A stretch of 40,709 bases of DNA from an uncultured Granulosicoccaceae bacterium (GCA_938035945.1 CALHOU010000096.1:1-40709), one strand, 5' to 3'. Numbered from the stretch's first letter, positions 1-10,476 are shown. The notes: generated by a model not told the origin, from the letters alone. Numbers and translations are program-made.

Positions 1-38
1 GGCTCTTGGGTGTCCAGCTCGTCGAAGTACTCGCTCAA
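1..38 (-). CDS. Start of a phenylacetate-CoA ligase-like gene (partial)
   Basis: Only 12 codons lie inside the window; the gene continues past the left edge. A TTG start at 38 gives the peptide MSEYFDELDTQE, which resembles the N-terminus of the PaaK-like ligases often found last in this kind of ABC-transporter operon. An AGGAG ribosome site lies about ten bases upstream, and the gene follows livF by 51 bases on the same strand. The frame stays open upstream but has no ATG. The product name rests on this short match and on context, so it is tentative. If correct, it would be a second CoA-activating enzyme in the operon. Confidence 0.45.
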   Translation of the reverse strand, partial: MSEYFDELDTQE

Positions 39-89
39 CTGACTAATACTCCTAATACGTTGAATAGGAGGATTATACGACGATACGGA

Positions 90-920
90 TCAAGCTAACC
101 AGCGTTTACGACGTTTATAGTGCTTAACGTTCCTGAAGCTGCGGCGCCCCTCGCCACCTGTGCCGAGGTAGAACTCTTTTACATCGGCATTATCGCGAAG
201 TTCTTCCCCGGAACCGTCGAGCACCACGCGCCCAGATTCCAGAATATAGCCGTAGGTCGCGTAGCGCAGTGCAATATTGGTGTTCTGCTCTGCCAGCAAG
301 AACGACACACCTGTATCGTGATTGAGCTGCTGCACGATATCGAAAATTTCCTCAACCAATTGCGGTGCAAGTCCCATCGATGGCTCATCAAGCAAAATCA
401 TTTTTGGTCGCGACATTAGCGCTCGACCGATTGCGCACATTTGTTGTTCACCACCAGAGGTGTAACCGGCCTGTGAATTCTTGCGCTCACGCAGGCGTGG
501 AAAATAGTTGTAGACCATTTCCATGTCGTCGCGAATCGCGGCTTTTCCATCTTTGCGTGTGAACGCACCAGTGAGTAAATTCTCTTCGATAGACAAATGT
601 TCAAAACAATGTCGACCTTCCATCACCTGGATGCACCCACGACGCACCAACACATTAGGTGATAAGGCTTGAACCTGCTTACCCTCAAATTCAATGGTGC
701 CTTTGGTAACTTCACCACGCTCTGCTTGCAGCAGATTAGAAACAGCCTTAAGCGTCGTAGTTTTGCCGGCGCCATTGGCACCTAACAACGCAACAATACC
801 GCCTTTAGGAACCTGTAAAGACACACCCTTGAGCACCAATATCACGTGATCATAAATCACCTCAATGTTGTTCACATCGAGGATGATTTCTGCATCGCTT
901 TGCGTATCGGCGTTGTTCAC
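90..920 (-). CDS. livF: LivF-type ABC transporter ATP-binding protein
   Basis: This is one of two ATPases that power the LivHM permease at the inner membrane. Walker A (GANGAGKT) is at residues 47-54, the signature (YTSGGEQQ) at 153-160, Walker B (MILLDEP) at 174-180, and the switch-region AEQN at 210-213. At 276 residues it is longer than a typical LivF of about 235-240. The extra length is a basic tail after the usual FYLG ending, with several KRRK-like residues; I recall such tails in LivF copies encoded beside acyl-CoA ligases. It lies 32 bases after livK in the same operon. The substrate is not visible from this subunit. Confidence 0.93.
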   Translation of the reverse strand: MNNADTQSDAEIILDVNNIEVIYDHVILVLKGVSLQVPKGGIVALLGANGAGKTTTLKAVSNLLQAERGEVTKGTIEFEGKQVQALSPNVLVRRGCIQVMEGRHCFEHLSIEENLLTGAFTRKDGKAAIRDDMEMVYNYFPRLRERKNSQAGYTSGGEQQMCAIGRALMSRPKMILLDEPSMGLAPQLVEEIFDIVQQLNHDTGVSFLLAEQNTNIALRYATYGYILESGRVVLDGSGEELRDNADVKEFYLGTGGEGRRSFRNVKHYKRRKRWLA

Positions 921-952
921 AAGGGTGTGCTCTCTTTTATAAGCCAGTCAAA

Positions 953-2254
953 TTAACCGCAAGCTTGGCCTTTGAAGTCAGGCTTATCAGAAACATACTT
1001 GTCGGCAGCTTCTTCTAATAGCGGACGTACTACATCGTTCATAGGCTCAATAAGATCGGATACTTTTTCCCAATCATCGCCAGTCCATTGTTGCAAAAAG
1101 ACCGAACCTGCACCCTCATGATCTGCACAGCTACCTTTTAGCGCACCAGTAAAACCTTCCAGACCCAGCTCTTTCAATCGAGCATCATCAAGATTTATGT
1201 TTTCCAGACCATAACGCATATCAGCACCTGTGATCGATTTTGTACCTGTTTTGGCTTGTGCAACCATGATGGCCTCAGCCAACACTACAGCGTTATACAT
1301 ACCGCGGTTATACAGAACATTGCCGACGTCATCTTTTGACGCAACCTTACTGTTACCTTTATCTACAACGTGCGTGATGATATCTTGAACGGCAGGGTAT
1401 TCCTGACCAATACCTGAAAAGTTAGCGGCTAAATATCCTTTACCCGATTTGCCAACTGAATTTAGATCGTTGTGAGAGCCAGCCCACCAGTTTCCGATAA
1501 AGCGATCAAGCGGATAACGAATTTTAGCAGCCTCTTTAACAGCCGTAGGGTTCATTGCACCCCAACCCCACATGATCATCCAGTCAGGACGATCTTTACG
1601 TACGTTGAGCCATTGCGCAGACTGGTTCTGCATTTCCTTAACACCAACTGGGTATTTAGCGACCTCAAAACCCATTGATTCAGAAAGATTTTCAAGCAAA
1701 GGCAAAGGCTCTTTGCCATAACCAACGTCAAGATAGATAAAACCGATCTTCTTATCTTTAACTCCGCCATTCGCATCGATGTATTTCAAGATCGACGATA
1801 GTTGGTTCCAGTAGGTGGTTGGGTACACGAAAGTCCATGGGAACTTTTCACCAATCGCCGCTGCCGACAAACCATAACCCATTGAGAAAACCGGAATTTC
1901 ATCGACCGGCGCTTTTGGAATTAGCGCAAGCGTTATACCTGTTGAAAGTGGATTATATACAAGGGCACCCTTACCTTTAGTAGCTTCATAACACTCAACA
2001 CCTTTTTGCGTGTTGTATGCCGTTTCGCACTCTTCAACAACAACCTTCGCACCGCCAATACCGCCATCACGCTCGTTAAGCATATTGAAGTAATCGGCAA
2101 ATCCATCAGCGAATGGAATACCACCACCCGCAAACGGACCGGTCCGATAGGTTAGCGATGGAATGAAAAGCGTATCTTCGGCTTGCGCCACGGGCATACC
2201 AACACCAAAGGTTGCCAAGGCCACGGCGATTGCGCCTAATTTTTTTATATTCAT
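953..2254 (-). CDS. livK: Periplasmic substrate-binding protein of the Liv-type ABC transporter
   Basis: A 433-residue type I periplasmic binding protein that should capture the ligand and deliver it to LivHM. It starts with a clear signal peptide (MNIKK, a hydrophobic core, then AQA before EDTL). An open frame extends six codons further to a TTG at 2272, but the ATG at 2254 is preferred because GGAG lies five bases before it and the signal peptide begins there. It is longer than classical LivJ/LivK (about 367 residues) and belongs to the larger subgroup found with acyl-CoA ligases. An aromatic or other carboxylic acid is a more likely ligand than leucine, but that is inferred from the neighbours. 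The gene symbol indicates family only. Confidence 0.88.
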   Translation of the reverse strand: MNIKKLGAIAVALATFGVGMPVAQAEDTLFIPSLTYRTGPFAGGGIPFADGFADYFNMLNERDGGIGGAKVVVEECETAYNTQKGVECYEATKGKGALVYNPLSTGITLALIPKAPVDEIPVFSMGYGLSAAAIGEKFPWTFVYPTTYWNQLSSILKYIDANGGVKDKKIGFIYLDVGYGKEPLPLLENLSESMGFEVAKYPVGVKEMQNQSAQWLNVRKDRPDWMIMWGWGAMNPTAVKEAAKIRYPLDRFIGNWWAGSHNDLNSVGKSGKGYLAANFSGIGQEYPAVQDIITHVVDKGNSKVASKDDVGNVLYNRGMYNAVVLAEAIMVAQAKTGTKSITGADMRYGLENINLDDARLKELGLEGFTGALKGSCADHEGAGSVFLQQWTGDDWEKVSDLIEPMNDVVRPLLEEAADKYVSDKPDFKGQACG

Positions 2255-2317
2255 AGTTTCTCCAAGTTTCAATATTGTGCGACGTAAGCGCCGCCTAAGT
2301 CACAACACCCAATCCGA

Positions 2318-3400
2318 TTAATTTGCATATGGAAAAGGCCAAGTTCGTAGCTTCTCTTTCCCAACGCGCCAAAGCCGCGCTAGTCCGTGAGGTTCTACGA
2401 TAAGAAAAAAGATAATTAATACACCGATAACAATTGAGCTGATGTGTTCCATGGTCGCGGCTAATATATCGAGTTCGAATGCCGTAGGAATCGCACGCAA
2501 AATAACGGGCAACACCCAAATAAATGCAGCGCCCATAAAGCATCCAGTTAACGAACCCATACCGCCGATAATAACCATGAATAAAATCAGAAATGAATGG
2601 TTAATATCAAACGATTCAACTTCCGCTGAACCGAGCCAGAAGAACACCATTAACGCTCCAGCCACCCCACAGTAGTAACTGGAAAACGCAAACGCCGACA
2701 ATTTACTGAACAACGGTCGTATGCCCATCAACTCTGCCGCAATGTCCATATCGCGAATCATCATCCATGAACGCCCGATTCGACCACGCAACACATTGGC
2801 TGCGACCAAGGTCATCACGGCAACCACGCTGAGAATAACCAAGTAGCGTGTGATTGGTGTGGCGTGAGGGCCGGTGATGGCCAAGCCAAACAGCATACGC
2901 TGCGGCACTTCAATAGCACCTGAATCGTTATAGTTGTACAACCACTCAATGCGGATAAAGCACCACTCAAGAAAAAACTGCGCAGCCAATGTGGTGATGG
3001 CCAAATATAACCCTTTAATTCGCAGACTCGGCAAACCAAACACCACGCCAATGGCGGCTGAAAATAGCCCGGACAACAACAATACAATTAAGATATTTAA
3101 GTCAGGGAAGATAGTCGTCATCTTGTAACAGCTGTACGCCCCCACCCCCATGAAAGCGCCAGTGCCCAACGATAACTGGCCGGCAAAGCCCATCAGAATA
3201 TTTAAGCCAATAGCGGCTAATGAAAACACCAGAAATGGAATCATGATCGAGCTTAAGAAAAACTCGCTGGCAAACATCGGCATTGCAACAAAAGCCACAA
3301 TCAGTATCAGTAACAAGCCAATGCGATCTTGCGCTATGGGCAATAGCGCCTGATCATCGGCGTAGGTTGTTTTAAATTGTCCCGCTTCGCGATACAGCAT
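2318..3400 (-). CDS. livM: LivM-type ABC transporter permease
   Basis: A 360-residue polytopic inner-membrane permease of the branched-chain amino-acid family. The family stretch GLNILMGFAGQLSLG, seen in most LivM proteins, follows the second predicted membrane helix, and about ten hydrophobic segments are visible. It pairs with LivH to form the channel. Its ATG shares one base with the stop codon of livH (TGATG), so translation of the two permeases is probably coupled. The 63 bases between its stop and livK hold nothing notable except the livK ribosome site. Confidence 0.92.
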   Translation of the reverse strand: MLYREAGQFKTTYADDQALLPIAQDRIGLLLILIVAFVAMPMFASEFFLSSIMIPFLVFSLAAIGLNILMGFAGQLSLGTGAFMGVGAYSCYKMTTIFPDLNILIVLLLSGLFSAAIGVVFGLPSLRIKGLYLAITTLAAQFFLEWCFIRIEWLYNYNDSGAIEVPQRMLFGLAITGPHATPITRYLVILSVVAVMTLVAANVLRGRIGRSWMMIRDMDIAAELMGIRPLFSKLSAFAFSSYYCGVAGALMVFFWLGSAEVESFDINHSFLILFMVIIGGMGSLTGCFMGAAFIWVLPVILRAIPTAFELDILAATMEHISSIVIGVLIIFFLIVEPHGLARLWRVGKEKLRTWPFPYAN

Positions 3401-4368
3401 CAGACTCTCTCAATGTGGCGTTCGCCAAACATACCTTGTGGTCGGAACAATAGAAAAATGAGTGCAAGCACATACGCAAACCAAGCTTCTACACCACCAC
3501 CGAACATAGGGCCCCAATAAACTTCAAATAATTTTTCACCAATGCCCACGATAAGCCCACCAACGATTGCACCGGGTACGGACGTAAAACCACCGAGTAT
3601 TAAAACGGCCAAGGCCTTAAGTGCAATGATTTCCAAGGCAAACGACACATCTGATCGCGCACCCCACATGATGCCGGTGACCAGAGCCACAATGCCCGAG
3701 GCAAACCAAACGATGGCCCAGATTTGATTCAGCGAAATACCAACCGACAATGCCGCTTGATGATCATCGGCAACAGCACGCAGCGCACGGCCGATGCGAG
3801 TTCGCGAGAAAAACAAGGCCAGTGCTGCGACCATGATGATGGCAATAACGGCGGCGGCTATATCGATGTGTTGAAAAATAACAAATCCGCCAAACACTTC
3901 CCAATCAGTTGAACCTGTAGATAAACCGAGTTCTTCAGTGATCATTGATTTGGGTTCACCACCGAACACTAACTGCCCAGCCCCTTTTAAGACAAGCGTT
4001 AAGCCAATGGTAGCCATGAGTAGTATGGCTTCGTGCTGGTTAACCAACTTACGCAAGACCACACGTTCAATAGTCAGTGCTAACAAGCCCATCACACCAA
4101 TGGTGATAATCAAGGCAAGCCAAGCCGGCACACCTAGATCGAACAAACTGACCAACACCAATGCGGAGAACACCACCATGATGCCCTGAGCGAAATTGAA
4201 TACAGCCGAGGCTTTGTAGATAAGCACAAAGCCGAGCGCGATAAGTGCATACAGGATTCCGGAAACAAAACCTTCCCAAACCACTTGCAACAGGAAGTCC
4301 GGAAGCGATGCCATATCGCGAAACGGTGCGATTAAAAAAGTATCTAGCCCGGTGAGTAATCCTTCCAT
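3400..4368 (-). CDS. livH: LivH-type ABC transporter permease
   Basis: The second permease subunit, 322 residues with about eight hydrophobic helices. The LivH-typical stretch VSGILYALIALGFVLIYK is near the N-terminus, followed by VFNFAQG. The start is the ATG at 4368, which overlaps the livG stop codon as TGATG. A TTG one codon earlier (4371) is possible but less likely. Both ends of the gene are therefore joined to their neighbours by one-base overlaps, which fits fixed stoichiometry of the transporter subunits. Confidence 0.92.
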   Translation of the reverse strand: MEGLLTGLDTFLIAPFRDMASLPDFLLQVVWEGFVSGILYALIALGFVLIYKASAVFNFAQGIMVVFSALVLVSLFDLGVPAWLALIITIGVMGLLALTIERVVLRKLVNQHEAILLMATIGLTLVLKGAGQLVFGGEPKSMITEELGLSTGSTDWEVFGGFVIFQHIDIAAAVIAIIMVAALALFFSRTRIGRALRAVADDHQAALSVGISLNQIWAIVWFASGIVALVTGIMWGARSDVSFALEIIALKALAVLILGGFTSVPGAIVGGLIVGIGEKLFEVYWGPMFGGGVEAWFAYVLALIFLLFRPQGMFGERHIERV

Positions 4369-5210
4369 CAACTAGCTACTCCAAGATAAGCATCGATCAC
4401 TCTCTGGTTACTTTGCACTTCAGACGGTGTGCCATCAGCGATTTTTTGTCCGTAGTCCAATACAACCACACGATCGGCCAAATCCATAACCACACCCATA
4501 TCATGCTCGATCAGTGCGATTGTTGTTCCAAACTCGCTGTTTAAGTCGAGAACAAATCGGCTCATGTCTTCTTTTTCTTCCAGGTTCATGCCTGCCATGG
4601 GTTCATCGAGTAATAACAACTCCGGCTCCATGGCCATGGCCCGACCCAGCTCTACACGCTTTTGCAATCCATAAGGCAGCTTACCCACGGGTTGCTTACG
4701 TATATGTGCAATCTCTAAAAAGTCGATAATTTTTTCTACGTGCGCTCTGTGTTCGATTTCTTCAGCGCGCGCTGGGCCCACATGTAATATTTGCCAGAAC
4801 AAGCCTCGTTTCATTTTCAGGGAACGGCCCGACATGATGTTATCGAGTGTGCTCATGCCGGAGAACAAAGCGACGTTTTGAAACGTGCGAGCAATACCCG
4901 ACGATGCAGCGTGATATGGCTTCATACGTTTGCGGGTTTTACCCTTATAACTGATACGACCTTTTTGCGGATGGTAAAAACCATTAATCACGTTCAGCAT
5001 TGATGTTTTGCCAGCACCGTTAGGGCCGATGATGGCGCGTATCTCACCTTTATTGATATTAAACGAGATATCGCTTATCGCCTTTACGCCACCAAAGGTG
5101 AGCGTGACATTATCAACCGAGAGCAAAACTTCTTTAGCATCGGCCTGTGCTTGAGCACCAGTCTGTGTTTCTGAGTTACTCATGCCCGCTATGTCGATGT
5201 TTGCGCTCAT
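4368..5210 (-). CDS. livG: LivG-type ABC transporter ATP-binding protein
   Basis: The second ATPase of the importer, 280 residues. Walker A (GPNGAGKT) is at residues 62-69, followed by a LivG-type signature (LPYGLQKRVELGRAM), Walker B (LLLLDEPMAGM) and the switch histidine in IEHDM. The first 25 or so residues are a polar extension absent from short LivG proteins. Its ATG overlaps the ligase stop codon by four bases (ATGA), tying ligase and transporter expression together. The family assignment is firm; the transported substrate is not known. Confidence 0.93.
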   Translation of the reverse strand: MSANIDIAGMSNSETQTGAQAQADAKEVLLSVDNVTLTFGGVKAISDISFNINKGEIRAIIGPNGAGKTSMLNVINGFYHPQKGRISYKGKTRKRMKPYHAASSGIARTFQNVALFSGMSTLDNIMSGRSLKMKRGLFWQILHVGPARAEEIEHRAHVEKIIDFLEIAHIRKQPVGKLPYGLQKRVELGRAMAMEPELLLLDEPMAGMNLEEKEDMSRFVLDLNSEFGTTIALIEHDMGVVMDLADRVVVLDYGQKIADGTPSEVQSNQRVIDAYLGVAS

Positions 5211-7225
5211 GCCACCACCTGCTCTGCACGTTGTACTGACGGCACATTCTGTATACGCACGGTAGCGTCGATGGTGCCTGTACGTCCATCTTCAAACGTG
5301 ACGCCGGTTGACACAAACTGTTCTGTCTTATCTGAATAGAGCGCATCGATCAACTCACCATAGCGCTCTACGATAAAGCTACGACGAACTTTGAGCGTGC
5401 GCGTAAGTTCGCCATCGTCGGCATCAAGCTCTTTATGCAATACTAGAAAACGTCTGATTTGAGCACTGGCAACACGCGGCTCAGCGGCAAGATCGGCATT
5501 GACCTTTTCAACGTGTGCTAACACCATGTCATAAACTTGCGGATGTGCCGCGAGCTCTTGGTAAGAGCCGTAAACAATATTGTTTCGCTCTGCCCAATTA
5601 GCCACCGCAGTTAGGTCGATGTTAATAAAAACAGCCACGTAGTCTTTGCCATCACCGAACGCCACCACTTCTTTGATATCGGAAAAAAACTTGAGTTTGT
5701 TTTCAATGTATTTTGGTGGGAACAAACCACCGTCATTGAGCTTGCCGACATCTTTTGATCGATCAATGATACGCAAGTGTCCCGCATCATCGATAAAGCC
5801 AGCATCCCCCGTGTGCACCCAGCCATCAGGTGTTTTAGTCGATTCGGTTGCATCGTCGTTTTTGTAGTAGCCCATGAACACACCTGGTGATCGGTACATC
5901 ACCTCACCGTTGTCTGCGATATCTATTTCAACATCCAGTGATGGCGTGCCTACCGTGTTGGCATCAATCTGCCCATCTGGTTGTGCGGTGATATACACAC
6001 TGGCTTCGGTTTGGCCGTATAGCTGTTTTAAGTTAATACCAAGTGAACGATAAAAACGAAAAATATCCGGCCCAATGGCCTCACCTGCCGTGTATGCCAC
6101 GCGCACTTTACTCATACCTAGTCGGTTTTTCAAAGGCCCATAAACAAATAGTTTACCCAAGCCATAGAGTGCGCTACCGATGGGTGATACCGGTTCCTTG
6201 TTAAGTATTTTTTCACCGTGTTTGTTGGCCACTTTTATAAAGTAATCAAACATGGCGCGCTTCATCCGGCTTGCATCTTCCATATTGACCGTGATCGCGG
6301 TAAGCAAGTTTTCAAACACACGCGGGGGGGCAAAAAAGTAGCTTGGTGCAATTTCGCGCCTATCGGACGTGACCGTGTCTGGGCTTTCAGGACAGCAAAC
6401 ACAATAGCCAGCTGTATATGATTGCCCGTAAGAGAACACATGGTCACCAACCCACGCTAAAGGTAAATAGGCAATAGTTTCTTCTTGATCGTTTAAGGTA
6501 TCGAATCGATTGGCATTTAAGCTTGTGATGATTAAATTACGGTGTGAGAGCATAACGCCCTTGGGCCTGCCGGTTGTGCCTGATGTGTACAACATAACGC
6601 ATAAGCCGTCGGTGTCTATTTGATCAATACCGTCGCACCAATTTGCAATAGCGCCCGGGTCGCGCTCAACGGCTTGGGTACCGAGTTGTTGGACAAAGTC
6701 AAACGCGTGCACAAGCTCTTTGTTGTAATGCTGCATTCCACGTTCTTCATCGTAGATAACGCAGTTGAGCCCGGTCAGTGTTTCTTGTAAGGATAGGACT
6801 TTGTCAACTTGCTCTTGATCTTGGCAAACGGCGAATCGTATTCCAGCATGATCCAGTACATAGCCCATTTCTTCGGCAACTGAATCGGAATACACGGGAA
6901 CCGGCACACCACCCAAGGCTTGTACGGCGGCAAAACTCCAGTAAAGTCTGGGACGATTGTTACCGATGATCGCCACTTTGTCGCCCGGCCGCAAACCAAG
7001 CTGCAATAAGCCTAAGGAGAAACTGCGAATTTCTTGTAGTAAATCAGCCCAGGTCCATTCGCGCCAAATACCTAAGTCTTTATGGCGCATAGCCACTCGA
7101 TTGCGAAGTGTCTCTGCATTGCGCAGCAAGTAGTGTGGGAAACTTGGCAGTGCTGGCGCACTCCCAGACGTTCCGCTGACAACATCACCCGCTACATCAA
7201 TACTATCGACAACCGATTTATTCAT
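5207..7225 (-). CDS. AMP-forming long-chain-type acyl-CoA ligase
   Basis: A 672-residue member of the ANL (AMP-binding) superfamily that should activate a carboxylic acid to an acyl-CoA with ATP. The phosphate-binding loop YTSGTTGRPKG is at residues 213-223. The later motifs YGQTEAS and the HTGD...RSKD hinge region with a Lys-containing C-terminal lid are all present, so it looks catalytically intact. Length and motif spacing match the FadD15/Faa1-like long-chain group, although copies in Liv-type operons may act on aromatic or branched acids. It is the first gene of the operon, about 130 bases downstream of a promoter carrying a palindromic operator. The substrate is inferred only. Confidence 0.88.
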   Translation of the reverse strand: MNKSVVDSIDVAGDVVSGTSGSAPALPSFPHYLLRNAETLRNRVAMRHKDLGIWREWTWADLLQEIRSFSLGLLQLGLRPGDKVAIIGNNRPRLYWSFAAVQALGGVPVPVYSDSVAEEMGYVLDHAGIRFAVCQDQEQVDKVLSLQETLTGLNCVIYDEERGMQHYNKELVHAFDFVQQLGTQAVERDPGAIANWCDGIDQIDTDGLCVMLYTSGTTGRPKGVMLSHRNLIITSLNANRFDTLNDQEETIAYLPLAWVGDHVFSYGQSYTAGYCVCCPESPDTVTSDRREIAPSYFFAPPRVFENLLTAITVNMEDASRMKRAMFDYFIKVANKHGEKILNKEPVSPIGSALYGLGKLFVYGPLKNRLGMSKVRVAYTAGEAIGPDIFRFYRSLGINLKQLYGQTEASVYITAQPDGQIDANTVGTPSLDVEIDIADNGEVMYRSPGVFMGYYKNDDATESTKTPDGWVHTGDAGFIDDAGHLRIIDRSKDVGKLNDGGLFPPKYIENKLKFFSDIKEVVAFGDGKDYVAVFINIDLTAVANWAERNNIVYGSYQELAAHPQVYDMVLAHVEKVNADLAAEPRVASAQIRRFLVLHKELDADDGELTRTLKVRRSFIVERYGELIDALYSDKTEQFVSTGVTFEDGRTGTIDATVRIQNVPSVQRAEQVVA

Positions 7226-7359
7226 AACAACAGTGGCGCCTTCACAGCTAATCTGAATTTAAACCAAACGCCAATAGTTTCGCGCCAGCTAAATGATCAT
7301 GAGGCTACTTTACGCAAATTGAAGCGCAAATGCCCAAACACTTGTGATTTACACACCCA

Positions 7360-7388
7360 ATACTGCTTTACGTTAACGTAAAGGTCAA
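7360..7388 (-). promoter_or_regulatory. Promoter of the ligase-liv operon
   Basis: On the minus strand TTGACC (7388-7383) is a good -35 element. With a 17-base spacer it is followed by CAGTAT (7365-7360), a weak -10; shifting by one or two bases gives other weak matches. A strong -35 with a poor -10 and an operator filling the spacer is what is expected for a regulated, MerR-type promoter. The ligase ATG lies about 135 bases downstream. Confidence 0.5.
7366..7383. promoter_or_regulatory. 18-bp perfect palindrome, LiuR-like operator
   Basis: CTTTACGTTAACGTAAAG reads the same on both strands. It lies exactly between the likely -35 and -10 elements of the ligase-liv operon. The core closely resembles, from memory, the binding site of LiuR, a MerR-family regulator of branched-chain amino-acid and acyl-CoA catabolism in gammaproteobacteria. 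The palindrome and its position are directly visible; the regulator's identity is inferred, and no regulator gene is present in the window. Confidence 0.65.
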
Positions 7389-7453
7389 GTTGTTTAAACG
7401 CTCAGATTACAAGGCCCGCGTTGTATGCTGCTCTCGATTATGTCAAGTGGAAA

Positions 7454-8743
<1,290 letters not shown>

Positions 8744-8811
8744 TTAAGGTTGGTTTGCGTTAGCACTAGAATAGCCGAACTGACGCGCTAAATCCGCAAC
8801 AGCTGTGTTGC

Positions 8812-9201
8812 CTAGATCAGAAAAGCTCGCGCTAACCACCAACCACTGGCCACAGCCAGCAAGGCCCCGATCATGTTGGCAAGCACATTAACAATCGCCC
8901 AAGCCCATTGCCCAGATTCTGCCAATCCGAGGGTCTCGAGCGAAAAGGCTGAAAATGTGGTGAATCCGCCGAGTATGCCGGTGATGAGAAACAGCTGAAT
9001 TTGCGGTGAAACTGAAGCGCGCGCCATCACCCAAGTGCCCAATACGCCCGCGAAAAAGCAGCCAATAACATTGACAGACAGGGTTGCCAGCGGAAATCGG
9101 CCCGCTGGACTGAGCATCAATGACACACCGAAGCGGATTGAGGCTCCAATTGCTCCACCGGCAGCTACACTTATTAAAGACATTAGGGATGGCATCGGCA
9201 T
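8812..9201 (-). CDS. crcB: Fluoride ion channel CrcB/Fluc
   Basis: A 129-residue inner-membrane protein with four hydrophobic helices, the normal size for CrcB, which exports fluoride as a dual-topology dimer. The conserved Asn of VNVIG (residue 44) and the GGFTTFSAF segment (residues 78-86), which carries pore Phe and Ser/Thr residues, are present. Three in-frame ATGs (9201, 9195, 9183) are possible starts and none has a strong ribosome site. The 48 bases before the first ATG are too short for a fluoride riboswitch. Confidence 0.92.
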   Translation of the reverse strand: MPMPSLMSLISVAAGGAIGASIRFGVSLMLSPAGRFPLATLSVNVIGCFFAGVLGTWVMARASVSPQIQLFLITGILGGFTTFSAFSLETLGLAESGQWAWAIVNVLANMIGALLAVASGWWLARAFLI

Positions 9202-9249
9202 TGAGCTTGCATTCTGGTTTCGTGGACTCTATCGCAAAACGGCACAACA

Positions 9250-9798
9250 ATGAATCGACTTATAATCTGCACTATTTTGCTTCTATCTAGCCAAGCTGTA
9301 TTGGCTGAGAAGCTGTATCGCTGGATTGAACCAGACGGCTCAATTACGTTCTCGCCCAATCCGCCGCCAGCCGGTGTTGATTATAAGGCCGTGAACTCGG
9401 CAGCTATTGGCAGCTCGGGGTTGACACAGCCATCAATCTTGGCCACTTCAGAGCACGACCTAAACCGGCCTGCTCCTCGCGTCGACAATTCGGTGGCCGA
9501 AGCACCAGCGACTCCGGCGGCTGCCAAACAAGGACTGAGTTACGCTCCCGAAATTGGTACTCGGCGAAATCGCGCCACTAACACAACCGTTGCGGAACTC
9601 GCCACACCAGCGCAAGCACAACGCTCCTCGACAGCTGTTGCCTCGAGTAAAAAGCGTAGACAGTGCCAAGACCTCAGCAAACGCGTGCTCTCTCTTGAGC
9701 GTCGATTGCGTTCTCCGCTCACACCCGTCGATATGGATAACACGGTTATCGCCATGGCCCGATACCAGAAAAGCTATGACCGACACTGCATTGAATAA
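9250..9798 (+). CDS. DUF4124 domain secreted protein
   Basis: A 182-residue protein with a signal peptide (residues 1-19, ending VLA-EK) and an N-terminal DUF4124 domain. The domain is recognised by the pattern LYRWIEPDGSITFSPNPPPAG, commonly seen as 'YRWVDaxGxvhYsd.P'. The middle is Ala/Pro/Thr-rich and probably disordered; the end holds two Cys (in RRQCQDL and DRHCIE) and a helical segment. Proteins of this family are periplasmic and mostly of unknown function. It is divergent from crcB and convergent with the DUF1249 gene. Confidence 0.8.
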   Translation: MNRLIICTILLLSSQAVLAEKLYRWIEPDGSITFSPNPPPAGVDYKAVNSAAIGSSGLTQPSILATSEHDLNRPAPRVDNSVAEAPATPAAAKQGLSYAPEIGTRRNRATNTTVAELATPAQAQRSSTAVASSKKRRQCQDLSKRVLSLERRLRSPLTPVDMDNTVIAMARYQKSYDRHCIE

Positions 9799-9807
9799 GT
9801 AAAAATA

Positions 9808-10293
9808 TTACAGCAGAGCGGTTACGGATTCTGTACTCGACTGCTCTGCTAGTTCTCTAGAAACAGCTTCAAAGCTGTGCCCTTGTCTTAAGCAGTAACT
9901 CACCCATTTGTGTAAAAAGCGATTCAGACGATAACCATCGTCCAGGTCGCGGGTGCGTCTCGATTCAGTACGTATTGCTGGTATCAACCCACTCATTACT
10001 TCACAGGTTCGAGCGTCATGATAGAGGCGTATGGTCAGGTCAGGTTCACGTTCGTGCCGAGACGTGGAGGAAAAAAGATAGGTCAGTTTGAAGGTGGTGG
10101 TATATCGGTTGTGTTCAATCGCACTCAGTTCAAGCGGCAGTAAACCATCTGGTCCGGATACGTAGGTCATAGCTTGATAGTTTCTTAGACCAGGCGCTAG
10201 CAAGCGTATGAGCATGTAGTTCTTCTCATACAACTCCATCAGTGAATTAAACCGCCCAGTTGTTTTTGGGCGAAGAAGCATGGTGTCTTGCAT
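9808..10293 (-). CDS. yqiB: DUF1249 (YqiB-type) protein
   Basis: A 161-residue cytoplasmic protein with the DUF1249 hallmark order: YEKNYMLIRLL near the start, NRYTTTFKLTY in the middle, LTIRLYHDARTCEV, then LNRFLHKWVSYCLRQGH. This aligns by eye with E. coli YqiB, which has matching TRYTTLVTI, TVRLYHDA and NQFLADWLRYCLAHG segments. The biochemical function of the family is unknown; in enterobacteria it lies near nudF and cpdA, neither of which is here. It carries an extra C-terminal tail (about 20 residues) beyond the E. coli protein. Confidence 0.85.
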   Translation of the reverse strand: MQDTMLLRPKTTGRFNSLMELYEKNYMLIRLLAPGLRNYQAMTYVSGPDGLLPLELSAIEHNRYTTTFKLTYLFSSTSRHEREPDLTIRLYHDARTCEVMSGLIPAIRTESRRTRDLDDGYRLNRFLHKWVSYCLRQGHSFEAVSRELAEQSSTESVTALL

Positions 10294-10476
10294 AAACGAG
10301 CTGGGCCGTCGGTTCTAAAGCTGGTCGTTATTATGGTGTTCGAACAGCGCAAGTACAATGCTTTAATTTCGTTAATGCTGGTTGCGTCGGCAGGCTTTTT
10401 GCCTTGAATTTTGCATTTTAGACCCCAAATTCAATCTGTTATCGCCGCATTTGGTCCTTATTCGATTGATAAATGC

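Noticed and set aside
9202..9249. Fluoride riboswitch before crcB
   Set aside because: Only 48 bases separate the divergent genes. The pseudoknot elements of the crcB motif are not visible.
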